This document shows, in pieces, positions 10,222 to 19,500 of a stretch of DNA of 64,000 nucleotides; position 1 is the stretch's first letter; the number at the start of each line of letters is the position of its first letter. The translations under genes and the position numbers were made by a program. The stretch is taken from contig JAYRMR010000021.1 of NCBI GenBank assembly GCA_041912595.1, positions 1-64,000 of the forward strand, given 5' to 3'. The notes under the pieces were generated by a model, which saw only the letters and a program-made list of their open reading frames with translations, did no database searches and had not been told where the DNA came from. The DNA comes from Roseateles_B sp041912595 (GTDB lineage: Bacteria; Pseudomonadota; Gammaproteobacteria; Burkholderiales; Burkholderiaceae_C).

Positions 10222-11004
10222 ATGAATCCGCTCGTCGCTCCCGAAGCCCTGCGCCACGAAGGCCGCTGCGCGCTGTCCGTCAACGTCAACAAGGTGGCCC
10301 TGCTGCGCAACACCCGCCACCTGGGCATACCCAGCGTGCGCCGCGCGGCCGAGCTGTGCCTGCAGGCCGGTGCGCAGGGCATCACCGTGCACCCGCGGCC
10401 CGATGGCCGCCACATCCGCACGGAGGACGTGCACGAGCTCGCCGCGCTGCTGAAGGACTGGCCTCAGGCGGAATACAACATCGAGGGCAACCCGACGCAG
10501 AACCTCATGGACTTCGTGCGCCAGGTCCGTCCGCAGCAGGTGACCTTCGTGCCCGATGCCGAAGACCAGTTCACCTCCGACCACGGCTGGAACCTGCCCG
10601 CGGACGCCGAACGCCTGCGCCCGCTGATCGAGGAATGCCAGGCCCTGGGCGTGCGCGTGAGCCTCTTCATGGACCCGCTCCCGGCGGCCATGGCGCACGT
10701 CGCGGCGCTGGGCGCCGACCGCATCGAGCTCTACACCGAGACCTTCGCCAGCGCCTTCGGCACGCCGCGCGAGGCCGAGGTGCTCGCCGGCTTCACCGCC
10801 ACGGCCGAGGCGGCACTGGCGCTGGGCCTGGGCATCAATGCCGGGCATGACCTGAATCGCCCCAATCTCGCGGCCTTCCTGAAGGCGGTGCCGGGCGTGC
10901 TGGAGGTGTCCATCGGCCACGCCCTGATCGCCGACGCCCTGGAGCTGGGCTACGCCGAGACGGTGCGCGACTACCAGCGCAGCATCCAGCGCGCCTACGC
11001 CTGA
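10222..11004 (+). CDS. pdxJ: pyridoxine 5'-phosphate synthase
   Basis: A 260-residue TIM-barrel enzyme making pyridoxine 5'-phosphate from 1-deoxyxylulose 5-phosphate and 3-amino-2-oxopropyl phosphate, the last step of DXP-dependent vitamin B6 synthesis. Recognisable segments are LSVNVNKVALLRNTR, GITVHPRPDGRHIR, YNIEGNPTQNLM, ADRIELYTE and GINAGHDLN. It starts four bases after recO, in the recO-pdxJ-acpS order seen across proteobacteria. Confidence 0.97.
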   Translation: MNPLVAPEALRHEGRCALSVNVNKVALLRNTRHLGIPSVRRAAELCLQAGAQGITVHPRPDGRHIRTEDVHELAALLKDWPQAEYNIEGNPTQNLMDFVRQVRPQQVTFVPDAEDQFTSDHGWNLPADAERLRPLIEECQALGVRVSLFMDPLPAAMAHVAALGADRIELYTETFASAFGTPREAEVLAGFTATAEAALALGLGINAGHDLNRPNLAAFLKAVPGVLEVSIGHALIADALELGYAETVRDYQRSIQRAYA

Positions 11005-11037
11005 GGCCGGCGGCGCGCCACGAAGGGACGCATCGAC

Positions 11038-11445
11038 ATGATCTACGGCATCGGCACGGACGTCTGCGACATCCGCCGCATCGCGGACACCCTCCAGCGG
11101 CGCGGCGACCGCTTCGCCGAGAAAGTCCTCGGGCCGCATGAGATCGAGGTGTTCCGCGAGCGACGCGCCCGCGTCGATGCGCGCGGCATCGCCTATCTGG
11201 CGACGCGCTTCTCGGCCAAGGAAGCGTTTTCCAAGGCCATCGGCCTGGGCCTGCGCATGCCCATGACGTGGCGAGACTGCGAGATCGTCAAGGCCGCCAG
11301 TGGCAAGCCGGAGATCCGCCTGCACGGCGAGTTGAAGGCGTGGTTCGAGGCGAAGGGGCTGCAGGCCCACGTCAGCGTCAGCGACGAGACGGACTACGCC
11401 ACCTCCTTCGTGGTCGTCGAGACCCGCGGAGCCGGCCCGGCATGA
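11038..11445 (+). CDS. acpS: holo-[acyl-carrier-protein] synthase
   Basis: A 135-residue phosphopantetheinyl transferase that converts apo-AcpP to its active form using coenzyme A. The two signature motifs are GIGTDVCDIRRI near the N-terminus and RFSAKEAFSKAIG at about residues 57-69. Its stop overlaps the next gene by four bases (ATGA). It follows pdxJ, and its substrate acpP is at the left end of the window. Confidence 0.97.
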   Translation: MIYGIGTDVCDIRRIADTLQRRGDRFAEKVLGPHEIEVFRERRARVDARGIAYLATRFSAKEAFSKAIGLGLRMPMTWRDCEIVKAASGKPEIRLHGELKAWFEAKGLQAHVSVSDETDYATSFVVVETRGAGPA

Positions 11446-11966
11446 ACCCGGCGGTGCAGGTGCTGGACTACCAGGCCTCGTGGCCGGCGGCGTTCGAGGC
11501 GGCCGCCTCGCAGCTGGCGCATACCCTGGGCGACGCCGGCGGCGCGCTGCACCACATCGGCAGCACCTCGGTGCCAGGTCTTGCCGCCAAGCCCATCATC
11601 GACATGCTGCTGGAGGTGCCCGACCTCGTGGCGCTGGACCGCCGCAGCGGCGCACTGGTCGCACAAGGCTGGGAGGCCAAGGGCGAGTTCGGGCTGCCGG
11701 GGCGCCGCTACTTCCGCAAGACGGACGCCCAGGGGCAGCGGACGCACCACCTGCACGCCTTCGAGGCGGGCAGCGCCGAGGCCCGCCGTCACCTGGCCTT
11801 TCGCGACTACCTGATCGCGCACCCGGACGTGAGGGCGGCCTACGGCGCGCTCAAGTGCACGCTTGCCGCCGCCCATCCCGAGGACATGGCCGCCTACATG
11901 GACGGCAAGGATCCCTTCATCAAGGACCACGAGGCCCGCGCGCTGCGCTGGGCCTCGCAACGATAG
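11442..11966 (+). CDS. GrpB family protein
   Basis: A 174-residue protein of the GrpB (UPF0157) family, a nucleotidyltransferase-like fold of unknown biochemical role. Family features are HHIGSTSVPGLAAKPIIDMLLEV and the C-terminal KDPFIKDHEARAL. ATG 11442 overlaps the acpS stop, suggesting translational coupling. Its placement between acpS and nagZ is an addition to the common pdxJ-acpS-nagZ order. Confidence 0.88.
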   Translation: MNPAVQVLDYQASWPAAFEAAASQLAHTLGDAGGALHHIGSTSVPGLAAKPIIDMLLEVPDLVALDRRSGALVAQGWEAKGEFGLPGRRYFRKTDAQGQRTHHLHAFEAGSAEARRHLAFRDYLIAHPDVRAAYGALKCTLAAAHPEDMAAYMDGKDPFIKDHEARALRWASQR

Positions 11967-11976
11967 AAAGCGCCCC

Positions 11977-13047
11977 ATGGACATGCTGCTCCACGCCCCT
12001 CTCATGCTGGACATCGCCGGCACCGCGCTGCGCCCGCAGGAACGCGAGCGCCTGAGCCATCCGCTGGTGGGCGGGCTGATTCTCTTCGCCCGCAACTTCG
12101 AGAGCCGCGCGCAGCTGACCGCGCTGTGTGGCGAGCTCAAGTCCCTGCGGCCCGATCTCGTCATCGCCGTGGACCAGGAAGGCGGCCGCGTGCAGCGCTT
12201 CGGCACGGACGGCTTCACGCCGCTGCCGTCCATGCGCCGCCTGGGCGAGCTCTGGATGGACGACGCCATGCGGGCCACGCAGGCGGCGACGGCGCTGGGC
12301 TATGTGATGGCGTCCGAGCTGCGGGCCTGCGGCGTGGACCTGAGCTTCGCGCCGGTGCTGGACCTGGATTACGGCGAGAGCTCGGTGATCGGCGACCGCA
12401 GCTTCCATCGGGATCCGCGCGTCGTGGGCCTGCTGGCCAAGAGCGTGGCGCAGGGCCAACTGATCGCCGGCATGGGCGCCTGCGGCAAGCACTTCCCCGG
12501 TCACGGCTTCGTGAAGGCCGACTCGCACGTGGACGTGCCGGTCGACAAGCGCAGCCTCAAGGCCATCCTCGCCGAGGACGCCAAGCCCTTCGAGTGGCTG
12601 CACCTGAGCCTCGCGGCCGTGATGCCAGCGCATGTGATCTATCCGAAGGTCGATGCGCGCCCGGCGGGCTTCTCGCCGCGCTGGTTGCAGGAGATCCTGC
12701 GCGAGCGCCTGGGCTTTGCCGGCCTCGTCTTCAGCGACGACCTGGGCATGCGCGGCGCGCGCGTGCTGGAGGGGCGCGAGATCGGCTATGCCGAGGCGGC
12801 CATCACGGCGCTGCACGCCGGCTGTGACATCGCGCTGCTGTGCAATCAGTCGGTGGAAGAGGGCGGCCGCGTGCAGGACGAGGTCCTGCAGTCCCTCGAG
12901 GATGCGGCGCTGCAGGGCCGCTGGCAGCCCAGCATGGAAAGCGAGGGCCGCCGCCAGCGCCTGCTGTCGCAGCAGGCCCCGCTGAGCTGGGAGGAGCTGA
13001 TGCACGAGCCGGGCTATCACCTGGCGTTGCAGCAGCTGAACTTCTAG
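11977..13047 (+). CDS. nagZ: beta-N-acetylhexosaminidase (cell-wall recycling)
   Basis: A 356-residue cytosolic glycoside hydrolase family 3 enzyme that releases N-acetylglucosamine from anhydromuropeptides during peptidoglycan recycling. Family motifs: VDQEGGRVQRF, GKHFPGHGFVKADSH (holding the general-acid histidine) and GLVFSDDLGMRGA (with the nucleophile aspartate). It starts 10 bases after the grpB-like gene and closes this operon. A second start at 11983 is possible. Confidence 0.96.
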   Translation: MDMLLHAPLMLDIAGTALRPQERERLSHPLVGGLILFARNFESRAQLTALCGELKSLRPDLVIAVDQEGGRVQRFGTDGFTPLPSMRRLGELWMDDAMRATQAATALGYVMASELRACGVDLSFAPVLDLDYGESSVIGDRSFHRDPRVVGLLAKSVAQGQLIAGMGACGKHFPGHGFVKADSHVDVPVDKRSLKAILAEDAKPFEWLHLSLAAVMPAHVIYPKVDARPAGFSPRWLQEILRERLGFAGLVFSDDLGMRGARVLEGREIGYAEAAITALHAGCDIALLCNQSVEEGGRVQDEVLQSLEDAALQGRWQPSMESEGRRQRLLSQQAPLSWEELMHEPGYHLALQQLNF

Positions 13048-13105
13048 GCCGGATGAGCGACGGCGGCGGCGGCCGGGCCGTGCCCGCCGCGCCGCCGGCC
13101 CCGTC

Positions 13106-14179
13106 TTAGTTCGCGGCCTTGGCCTTGTCGCCGGCGGGCTTTGCCGGGGTGGCCGCCGTGCTGGGCGTCTTGCTGGCCGTCTTGCTGGCCGTCTTGCTGG
13201 CCATTTTGGCCTTGCCGGCCGGGACCGCCTTGCCCTCGCCGGCCATCTCCATCTGCAGGTTCATCTGCATCGAGTGACCGTCGGGCATGGGCATGCGCAT
13301 GTCCATGCGCAGGTCCAGGTCGGTGCGCTGCTGCAGACGGTCCGCGAGGCGCAGCTGCAGATGGCCCGTGCCGCTGCCCGTCATCACCAGCTGGAGCGAG
13401 GCCGGTGCCGGTGCGGTGTCACCCGCCGAGCTGGCGGCGCTGGCCGCGGCCGCCGGCATGGGCATGTCCAGCTTGAAGTCCATCGTGGCGCCGATGTCGA
13501 AGAAGGCCACGCCGGCCTCCACCTTCGTCAGCGTGTAGCGGGCGCTCATCTTGCCCGCGTTGCTGCCGCCGGGCAGGCTCGGCAGCGGCACGTTCATCTC
13601 CAGCGGCATCTCGACCGTTTCACCGACGCGCAGCGGCGTGCCGTTCATTTTGGCGAGCGCGTCGAAGGTCTTGCGGAAGACGCCTTCCATCATCTGCGGC
13701 GGCAGCTGTGCGGCACCCTCACCCGACAGGCGGATGTTCTCGTAGTGGCCGTCGACGATGTCCGCGCTGAACTGCATGCTGGGCATGCGCTTGGCGGGCA
13801 TGCCGGGCACCAGGTCGCCGTTGCCCGTGCGCATCTCCATCGTGCCGTACTCGATGCGCGCCGTCACCGGGATGCGGCCCTGAGCGTCCTGCTTGCCGGC
13901 CTGCAGACGCTGGCTCATCTGCATCGTCATGGTCATGGGCATCTTGATCGCGCCCATCTTGGCGTTGATCTGCTGCATCTCCTCATCGCTGGCCCCTTCG
14001 CGGGCCTTGACCTTCAAGTCCGTGATGGCCTTGATGCGGAACTCGTGCTGCTGCTGAGTGCCGGGCAGCGGCATGAGGTTCATCGTGATGGGCGCGTCGT
14101 CCGCGAAGACGAGCGCGGGCGCCAGCGCGAGGGACAGGCAGGCGGCCGGCACGAGCCGGCGCAGGGGGGTGTGGGACAT
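13106..14179 (-). CDS. methionine-rich secreted protein of unknown function
   Basis: A 357-residue protein with a clear signal peptide (LVPAACLSLALAPALVFA, cleavage near residue 26). By hand count it has about 34 methionines (close to 10%), often in alternating runs such as KMPMTMTMQMS and RMDMRMPMPDG. No cysteine follows the signal region. The C-terminus is a Lys/Ala/Thr tail with three ASKT repeats encoded by tandem 12-bp units at 13167-13202. I do not recognise a family. It is convergent with nagZ, with GAGGA before its start. A role in metal binding or oxidant scavenging is speculation from composition only. Confidence 0.8.
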   Translation of the reverse strand: MSHTPLRRLVPAACLSLALAPALVFADDAPITMNLMPLPGTQQQHEFRIKAITDLKVKAREGASDEEMQQINAKMGAIKMPMTMTMQMSQRLQAGKQDAQGRIPVTARIEYGTMEMRTGNGDLVPGMPAKRMPSMQFSADIVDGHYENIRLSGEGAAQLPPQMMEGVFRKTFDALAKMNGTPLRVGETVEMPLEMNVPLPSLPGGSNAGKMSARYTLTKVEAGVAFFDIGATMDFKLDMPMPAAAASAASSAGDTAPAPASLQLVMTGSGTGHLQLRLADRLQQRTDLDLRMDMRMPMPDGHSMQMNLQMEMAGEGKAVPAGKAKMASKTASKTASKTPSTAATPAKPAGDKAKAAN

Positions 14180-14215
14180 GGGGTCCTCCTCTGTGTTGTT
14201 AGGTGATGGGTGAAT

Positions 14216-14509
14216 TCAGATGCCGTCCGGCCCCGGCGGGACGCTGTTGAGCGACACGCAGCGGTAGAAGAGCAGGAACAGGTAGGCAAACATCATGAGC
14301 AGGATGGCGCCGTCCAGGACGATGTTGTCGTGGGAGCGAGTCATCGCCAGCTGGCCCAGGATGCACGGGATCAGCGTCACGACCATGCCGGGGTGCCGGA
14401 CACTGACGCGCCCGTGGCAGTGCCCGCAGGTCAGCTCCTGCCCGGGCCGTGCATGGAGCACTGGCCAGAGACCGAAGGTCTTGGTGTGGCAGTGGGGACA
14501 GGTGTACAT
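14216..14509 (-). CDS. small zinc-ribbon membrane protein
   Basis: A 97-residue protein with an N-terminal four-cysteine zinc ribbon (CPHCHTK and CGHCHG) followed by two membrane helices (about residues 36-56 and 66-88). ATG 14509 is chosen because AAGGAGCGCC stands directly before it; a longer frame to 14569 lacks such support. Function unknown. It may share transcription with the downstream secreted protein, 36 bases away. Confidence 0.75.
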   Translation of the reverse strand: MYTCPHCHTKTFGLWPVLHARPGQELTCGHCHGRVSVRHPGMVVTLIPCILGQLAMTRSHDNIVLDGAILLMMFAYLFLLFYRCVSLNSVPPGPDGI

Positions 14510-14652
14510 GGGCGCTCCTTGGCGTCGCATCTTAGTGGCCTGATCCCTCCGTGGCCCCCTCGATCGCATCCCCCTCAGGAGGTAGATGATCCTTATGCGT
14601 TCCTGTGGTGCGGCGGCCTAGCGCGGGTGGCGGGCAGCTTGCTGCGGGCATG

Positions 14653-14689
14653 AAAAAGCCGACCGGCGCAGGGGATGCATCGGTCGGCT
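14653..14689 (-). terminator. rho-independent terminator after the POT transporter gene
   Basis: Read on the minus strand, AGCCGACCG (14689-14681) pairs with CGGTCGGCT (14665-14657) around a 15-base loop and is followed by TTTTT. It ends the leftward transcript of the POT gene, about 75 bases after its stop. Confidence 0.85.
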
Positions 14690-14744
14690 GATGTGGCGGC
14701 TGATGTGGCGCCGATGTGGCGGCTGATGTGGCGGCTGATATGGT
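14686..14744. repeat. five tandem 12-bp repeats in the POT gene 3' region
   Basis: The unit GGCTGATGTGGC is repeated at 14686, 14698, 14710 (shortened to 11 bases), 14721 and 14733 (degenerate). The array lies between the transporter stop codon and its terminator and partly overlaps the terminator stem. It is not in a supported gene. Confidence 0.85.
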
Positions 14745-14763
14745 GGCCGCTGCACCGGGGGCC

Positions 14764-16299
14764 TTACTTGCGGTAGTTGTCCAGCATGCGATAGCCACGC
14801 GCATAGAGCCCGAACAGCAGGGCCGCGAGCAGTGCGAAGCCGGCGAAGAAGAACATCTGGAAGGCCGTGACGCTGGTGCCCGTGGCCTTGATGTAGGCCG
14901 TCACGCCTTCGCTCTTGACGCTGCTGTTGGCCAGCAGCACCCACAGGTTGCCGATGGTGACGGACAGATTCCAGAAGCTCGTGATCACGCCCTTCATCGG
15001 CAAGGGGGCCTGGCTGTAGGCGAACTCGAGGCCGGTGGCCGAGACGAGCACCTCGCCCAGCGTGAGGATGGCATAGGGCAGGATCTGCCAGACGATGCTC
15101 ACCGTGTGACCCTCATCCAGCCACAGCTGCAGGCCGCCCACGACGATCCAGGCCACGCCCGACAGCGCGATGCCCGCGCCCATGCGGCGCAGAGCCGTTA
15201 TGCGCAGGCCCATGCGCTCCAGCATGGGGTAGAGCACCAGGTTGTTGAAGGGGATGAGGATCATCACCAGCGCCGGGTTCAGCGCCTGCATCATGGAGGA
15301 CTGGAACCACTCGGGCTTCGTCATCTGGTCGGCCTGCAGGATCCAGGTCGAGGCCTTCTGGTCGAACAGGGACCAGAAGGGCGTCACCAGCGCGAACAGC
15401 ACCAGCAGGCGCAGCACGGCGCGCACGCCCTCGATGGCCTCGGGCGGGTGGGCCTTCGAGGCCTGGCCGAGTTGCAGCGCGGCACCGGCACCGCCGAAGC
15501 CCATCAGCAGCACGAGGGCCAGGCAGAAGCTCGCCACGAAGCCGATCTGCTTCATCAGCACGAAGCTGCCCACCGCACCGACGACGCCGATCAGCGCGAC
15601 GGCCAGGCCGGGGCCGCCGGTCTTGAGCGCGCTGAGGACGACCTTCAGGAAGCTGTTCGGGTCATGGGCCACGGGCGGCGTGTGGATGTACTTCTTGCGG
15701 CCGCTCCAGAAGATCAGCGTGGCAATGCCCATCAGGATGCCCGGGATGCCGAAGGCGACGCTCGCGCCGAAGGCCTTCAGGAAGATGGGCATCAGCAGCG
15801 AGGCGAAGAAGGAGCCGAAGTTGATGATCCAGTAGAAGGCGTCATAGACCTTCTGCGCGAGGCTGCGGTTGCTGCTGTCGAACTGGTCGCCCACGAAGGA
15901 ACTCACGAGCGGCTTGATGCCGCCGGAGCCCAGGGAGATGAGGAAGAGACCGGTGTAGAAGCCGGTGATGTTCTTCTCGAAGATCGCCAGGCAGGCATGC
16001 CCGCAGCAGTACAGCAGGCTCAGCCAGAAGATGGTGTTGTACTTGCCGAAGAAGCGGTCGGCGATCCAGCCGCCGAGCAGCGGGAAGAAGTAGACGCCGA
16101 TCACGAAGGTGTGGAAGACCTCCTTGGCCTCGGCCTTGCGCAGATCTTCCGGGATGGCCATCAGCAGGCTGGTCATCAGGAAGACCGTCAGGATGTTGCG
16201 CATGCCGTAGAAGCTGAAGCGCTCGCATCCTTCGTTGCCGATGATGTAGGGGATCTGCGGCGGCATCTTGGGCGCCGCGGTGCTGGCAGTCTGGGTCAC
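14764..16299 (-). CDS. POT/PTR-family proton-coupled peptide transporter
   Basis: A 511-residue inner-membrane carrier of the major facilitator superfamily with about 14 membrane segments. The proton-coupling motif ExxER is present as Glu23, Glu26 and Arg27 in NEGCERFSFYGMR, a hallmark of POT peptide transporters. GGWIADRFFGKYNTI is the loop 2-3 motif. The likely substrates are di- and tripeptides; the exact specificity cannot be read. It is a single transcription unit with its own terminator. Confidence 0.92.
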   Translation of the reverse strand: MTQTASTAAPKMPPQIPYIIGNEGCERFSFYGMRNILTVFLMTSLLMAIPEDLRKAEAKEVFHTFVIGVYFFPLLGGWIADRFFGKYNTIFWLSLLYCCGHACLAIFEKNITGFYTGLFLISLGSGGIKPLVSSFVGDQFDSSNRSLAQKVYDAFYWIINFGSFFASLLMPIFLKAFGASVAFGIPGILMGIATLIFWSGRKKYIHTPPVAHDPNSFLKVVLSALKTGGPGLAVALIGVVGAVGSFVLMKQIGFVASFCLALVLLMGFGGAGAALQLGQASKAHPPEAIEGVRAVLRLLVLFALVTPFWSLFDQKASTWILQADQMTKPEWFQSSMMQALNPALVMILIPFNNLVLYPMLERMGLRITALRRMGAGIALSGVAWIVVGGLQLWLDEGHTVSIVWQILPYAILTLGEVLVSATGLEFAYSQAPLPMKGVITSFWNLSVTIGNLWVLLANSSVKSEGVTAYIKATGTSVTAFQMFFFAGFALLAALLFGLYARGYRMLDNYRK

Positions 16300-16433
16300 G
16301 GTGAGTCCTTGTGTCGGGCCGCGGGCGGGTCGCTCGCAGCTGGCGGCAGTGCTGGGTGCAGCAGGGCTGGAACTGTAGGCGAAAAGGCAGGGCCTGCCAG
16401 GGTGCCAACCCTAGCCCGCTCCCGCCTTGGAAT

Positions 16434-16467
16434 GAAAAACGCCGCCGGGCGTGAGCCACGGCGGCGT
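16434..16467 (-). terminator. rho-independent terminator after rne
   Basis: On the minus strand ACGCCGCC (16467-16460) pairs with GGCGGCGT (16446-16439) and is followed by TTTTTC. It sits about 38 bases past the rne stop and upstream of the POT gene. Confidence 0.85.
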
Positions 16468-16504
16468 GTCTGCGGACCCGGCGCCGGCGCGGGGCCGGCC
16501 GGGG

Positions 16505-19500
16505 TCAGCCCTGCTGCTCGAAAGGCAGCTTGACCTGGGCCAGATCCTTGCGGGTCTCGACCAGCACCAGCGGGCCTTCGTCCAGCACCACCACCGGCGG
16601 ACGCTCGCGCGGCACGCGCACGGGCTGGGGCTCGGCAGCGATCGCGGCCTGGGCGGCGGCCACCTTGTCGGCGTCCGAGTTCACCCATTGCAGGCCGGCG
16701 GCTTCGGCGATGCCGTGCAGGTCGGTCATCGGCAGGCGGTAGGCCGGCACGGCGGGCGCGACCGGCGCCGCGGCGACCACGGCGGGGGCTGGTGCCGGTG
16801 CGGGTGCGGGTGCCACGGGGGCCGGGGCCTCCGGTGCAGCGGCCTCAGAGGCCTCGGCCGATTCGCTCACCAGCTCCAGCTGCTGCGGGGCAGGTTCGCC
16901 ACCCTCGGCGCCTTCGCTGCCTTCGCCCGGCTGGCCGTCGCGACGGTCACGGCGGTAGCGGTCGCGGCTGCGACGACGACGGCCATCGCGGCCTTCCTCG
17001 CCGGCGGCGCCATCGGCCGGGGCTTCGGCAGTCGCCGAGTCCTGAGCCTGGGCATCAGCCGAGGCCACAGGCGCAGCGTCGGCCGGTGCGGCCTCGGCGG
17101 CGGGACCTTGCTCAATGTCCGAACCGATCACGCCTTCGGCGCCAGCCTCCGCGCCGCGCTCGTCGCGGTCACGGCCACCACGGCGGCGACGGCGGCGGCC
17201 TTGGCGCTCCTCGCCGGCGGCCTCGGGGGCCATGCCATCAGGAATGGTGTCCTGGAACGCGGTCGGGGACTCGGCACCGGTCGTCTCGACCAGGGCCTGG
17301 ACCTCGGCGGCCGGACGCTCCTGGCGTTCGCCACGCTCGCCGCGGTCACCACGCTCACCACGGTTACGGCGGCCTTCGCCACGCTCACCGCGCTCGCCAC
17401 GTTCCGCGCGCTCACCGCGCTCGGCACGCTCCGGACGGTTGCCGTCCTGCGTCGGGGCGTCCGGGCGCTCGGCACGCTCGCCGCGCTCGCCACCACGCTC
17501 GTTGCGGCGGCCGCGCTCGCCACGTTCACCACGCTCGCCACGCTCAGCGTTGCGCTCACCGCGCTCGCCACGTTCGGCGCGCTGGCCGTCCTTGCCTTCA
17601 CCGCGCTCGCCACGGCCCTTGCCGTCCTTGCGCTCGCCCCGCTCGCCGCGGTCGCCACGATCACGGCGGCGGCCGTCGCGGCCACCCTCACGTCCGCCGT
17701 CGCGGCCTTCACGCTTGGCGCCGTCCTTGCGCTCGGTCTCGGCCGGCTTGGCTTCCTCGGCCGGTGCCTCGCCGGCGCCGAAGACCTTCTTGAGCCAGCC
17801 GAAGAAGCCGGAGCTCGTCGCGGCCGGTGCGGCGGCCGCTGGGGCTGCCGCAGCGGCCGGTGCCGCGGGGGCGGCGGCCGGCTTGGGCGGCACCACCGGA
17901 GCCGGCTGCTCGGGCAGGATGCCCTTGATCACGGGTTCCTGCTTGCTCTTGCCCTTGTCGTCGCCACCGCGGCGGGTGATGCCCACCTCGTCCTGCGGCT
18001 CCTCGATCATGGTGTAGCTGGCCTGCAGATTCTCCAGACGGGGGTCGTCGTGGCGCAGGCGCTCGAGCTTGTAGTTCGGGGTCTCGAGGTGCTTGTTGGG
18101 CACCAGCAGCACGGTCACGCGCTGCTTGAGCTCGATCTTGGTGATCTCGGTGCGCTTCTCGTTCAGCAGGAAGCTGGTCACCTCCACCGGCACCTGCACG
18201 TGCACGGCGGCGGTGTTGTCCTTCATGGACTCTTCCTGGACCATGCGCAGGATCTGCAGCGCGGAGCTTTCCGTGTCGCGGATGTGGCCGGTGCCGTTGC
18301 AGCGCGGGCAGGTGATGTGGCTGCCTTCGCTCAGGGCCGGGCGCAGGCGCTGGCGGGAGAGTTCGAGCAGGCCGAACTTGCTGATGGAGCTGAACTGCAC
18401 GCGGGCGCGGTCCTGGCGCAGGGCGTCACGCAGGCGCTGCTCGACCTCGCGGCGGTTCTTGGACTCCTCCATGTCGATGAAGTCCACGACGATCAGGCCG
18501 CCCAGATCGCGCAGGCGCATCTGGCGGGCGATCTCGTCGGCCGCTTCCAGGTTGGTGCGGGTCGCGGTTTCCTCGATGTCGCCGCCGCGGGTGGCGCGGG
18601 CCGAGTTGACGTCCACCGAGACCAGGGCCTCGGTGTGGTCAATCACGATGGCGCCGCCGGACGGCAGGTTCACCGTGCGGCTGAAGGCCGTCTCGATCTG
18701 GTGCTCGATCTGGAAGCGGCTGAACAGCGGGGCGTCGTCACGGTAACGCTTCACGCGATGCGCGTTGTCCGGCATCACGTGGTTCATGAACTGGTGGGCC
18801 TGCTCGTAGATGTCGTCCGTGTCGATCAGGATCTCACCGATGTCGGCGGTGAAGTAGTCGCGGATCGCGCGGATGACGAGCGAGCTTTCCTGGTAGATCA
18901 GGTAGGCGCCCTTGCCGCCGCCGGAGGCGTCGTCGATCGCCGTCCAGAGCTTGAGCATGTAGTTGAGGTCCCACTGCAGCTCGGCCGCGGTGCGGCCGAT
19001 GCCGGCGGTGCGGGCGATCAGGGACATGCCCTTGGGGTACTCGAGCTGGTCGAGGTTCTCCTTGAGCTCCTCGCGGTCCTCGCCCTCGATGCGGCGCGAG
19101 ACGCCACCGCCACGGGGGTTGTTGGGCATCAGCACGAGGTAGCGACCGGCCAGGGAGATGAAGGTGGTCAGGGCGGCGCCCTTGTTGCCACGCTCTTCCT
19201 TCTCGACCTGGACCAGCAGTTCCTGGCCTTCCTTGATGGCGTCCTGGATCTTGGCCGAGCGGACGTCCGCGCCTTCGCGGAAGTACTGGCGGGAGATTTC
19301 CTTGAAGGGCAGGAAGCCGTGGCGGTCTTCGCCGTAGTCCACGAAGCAGGCCTCGAGCGAGGGCTCGACCCGCGTCACGACGGCCTTGTAGATATTGCCC
19401 TTGCGCTGTTCGCGGCCTTCGATTTCGGTCTCGAAGTCGAGCAGCTTCTGGCCATCGACGATTGCGAGGCGCCGTTCTTCCGGCTGCGTCGCATTGATCA

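Noticed and set aside
17329..17710. CRISPR-like repeat pattern
   Set aside because: The units are 9 bases, contiguous, and encode Gly-Glu-Arg within rne. There are no spacers and no cas genes.
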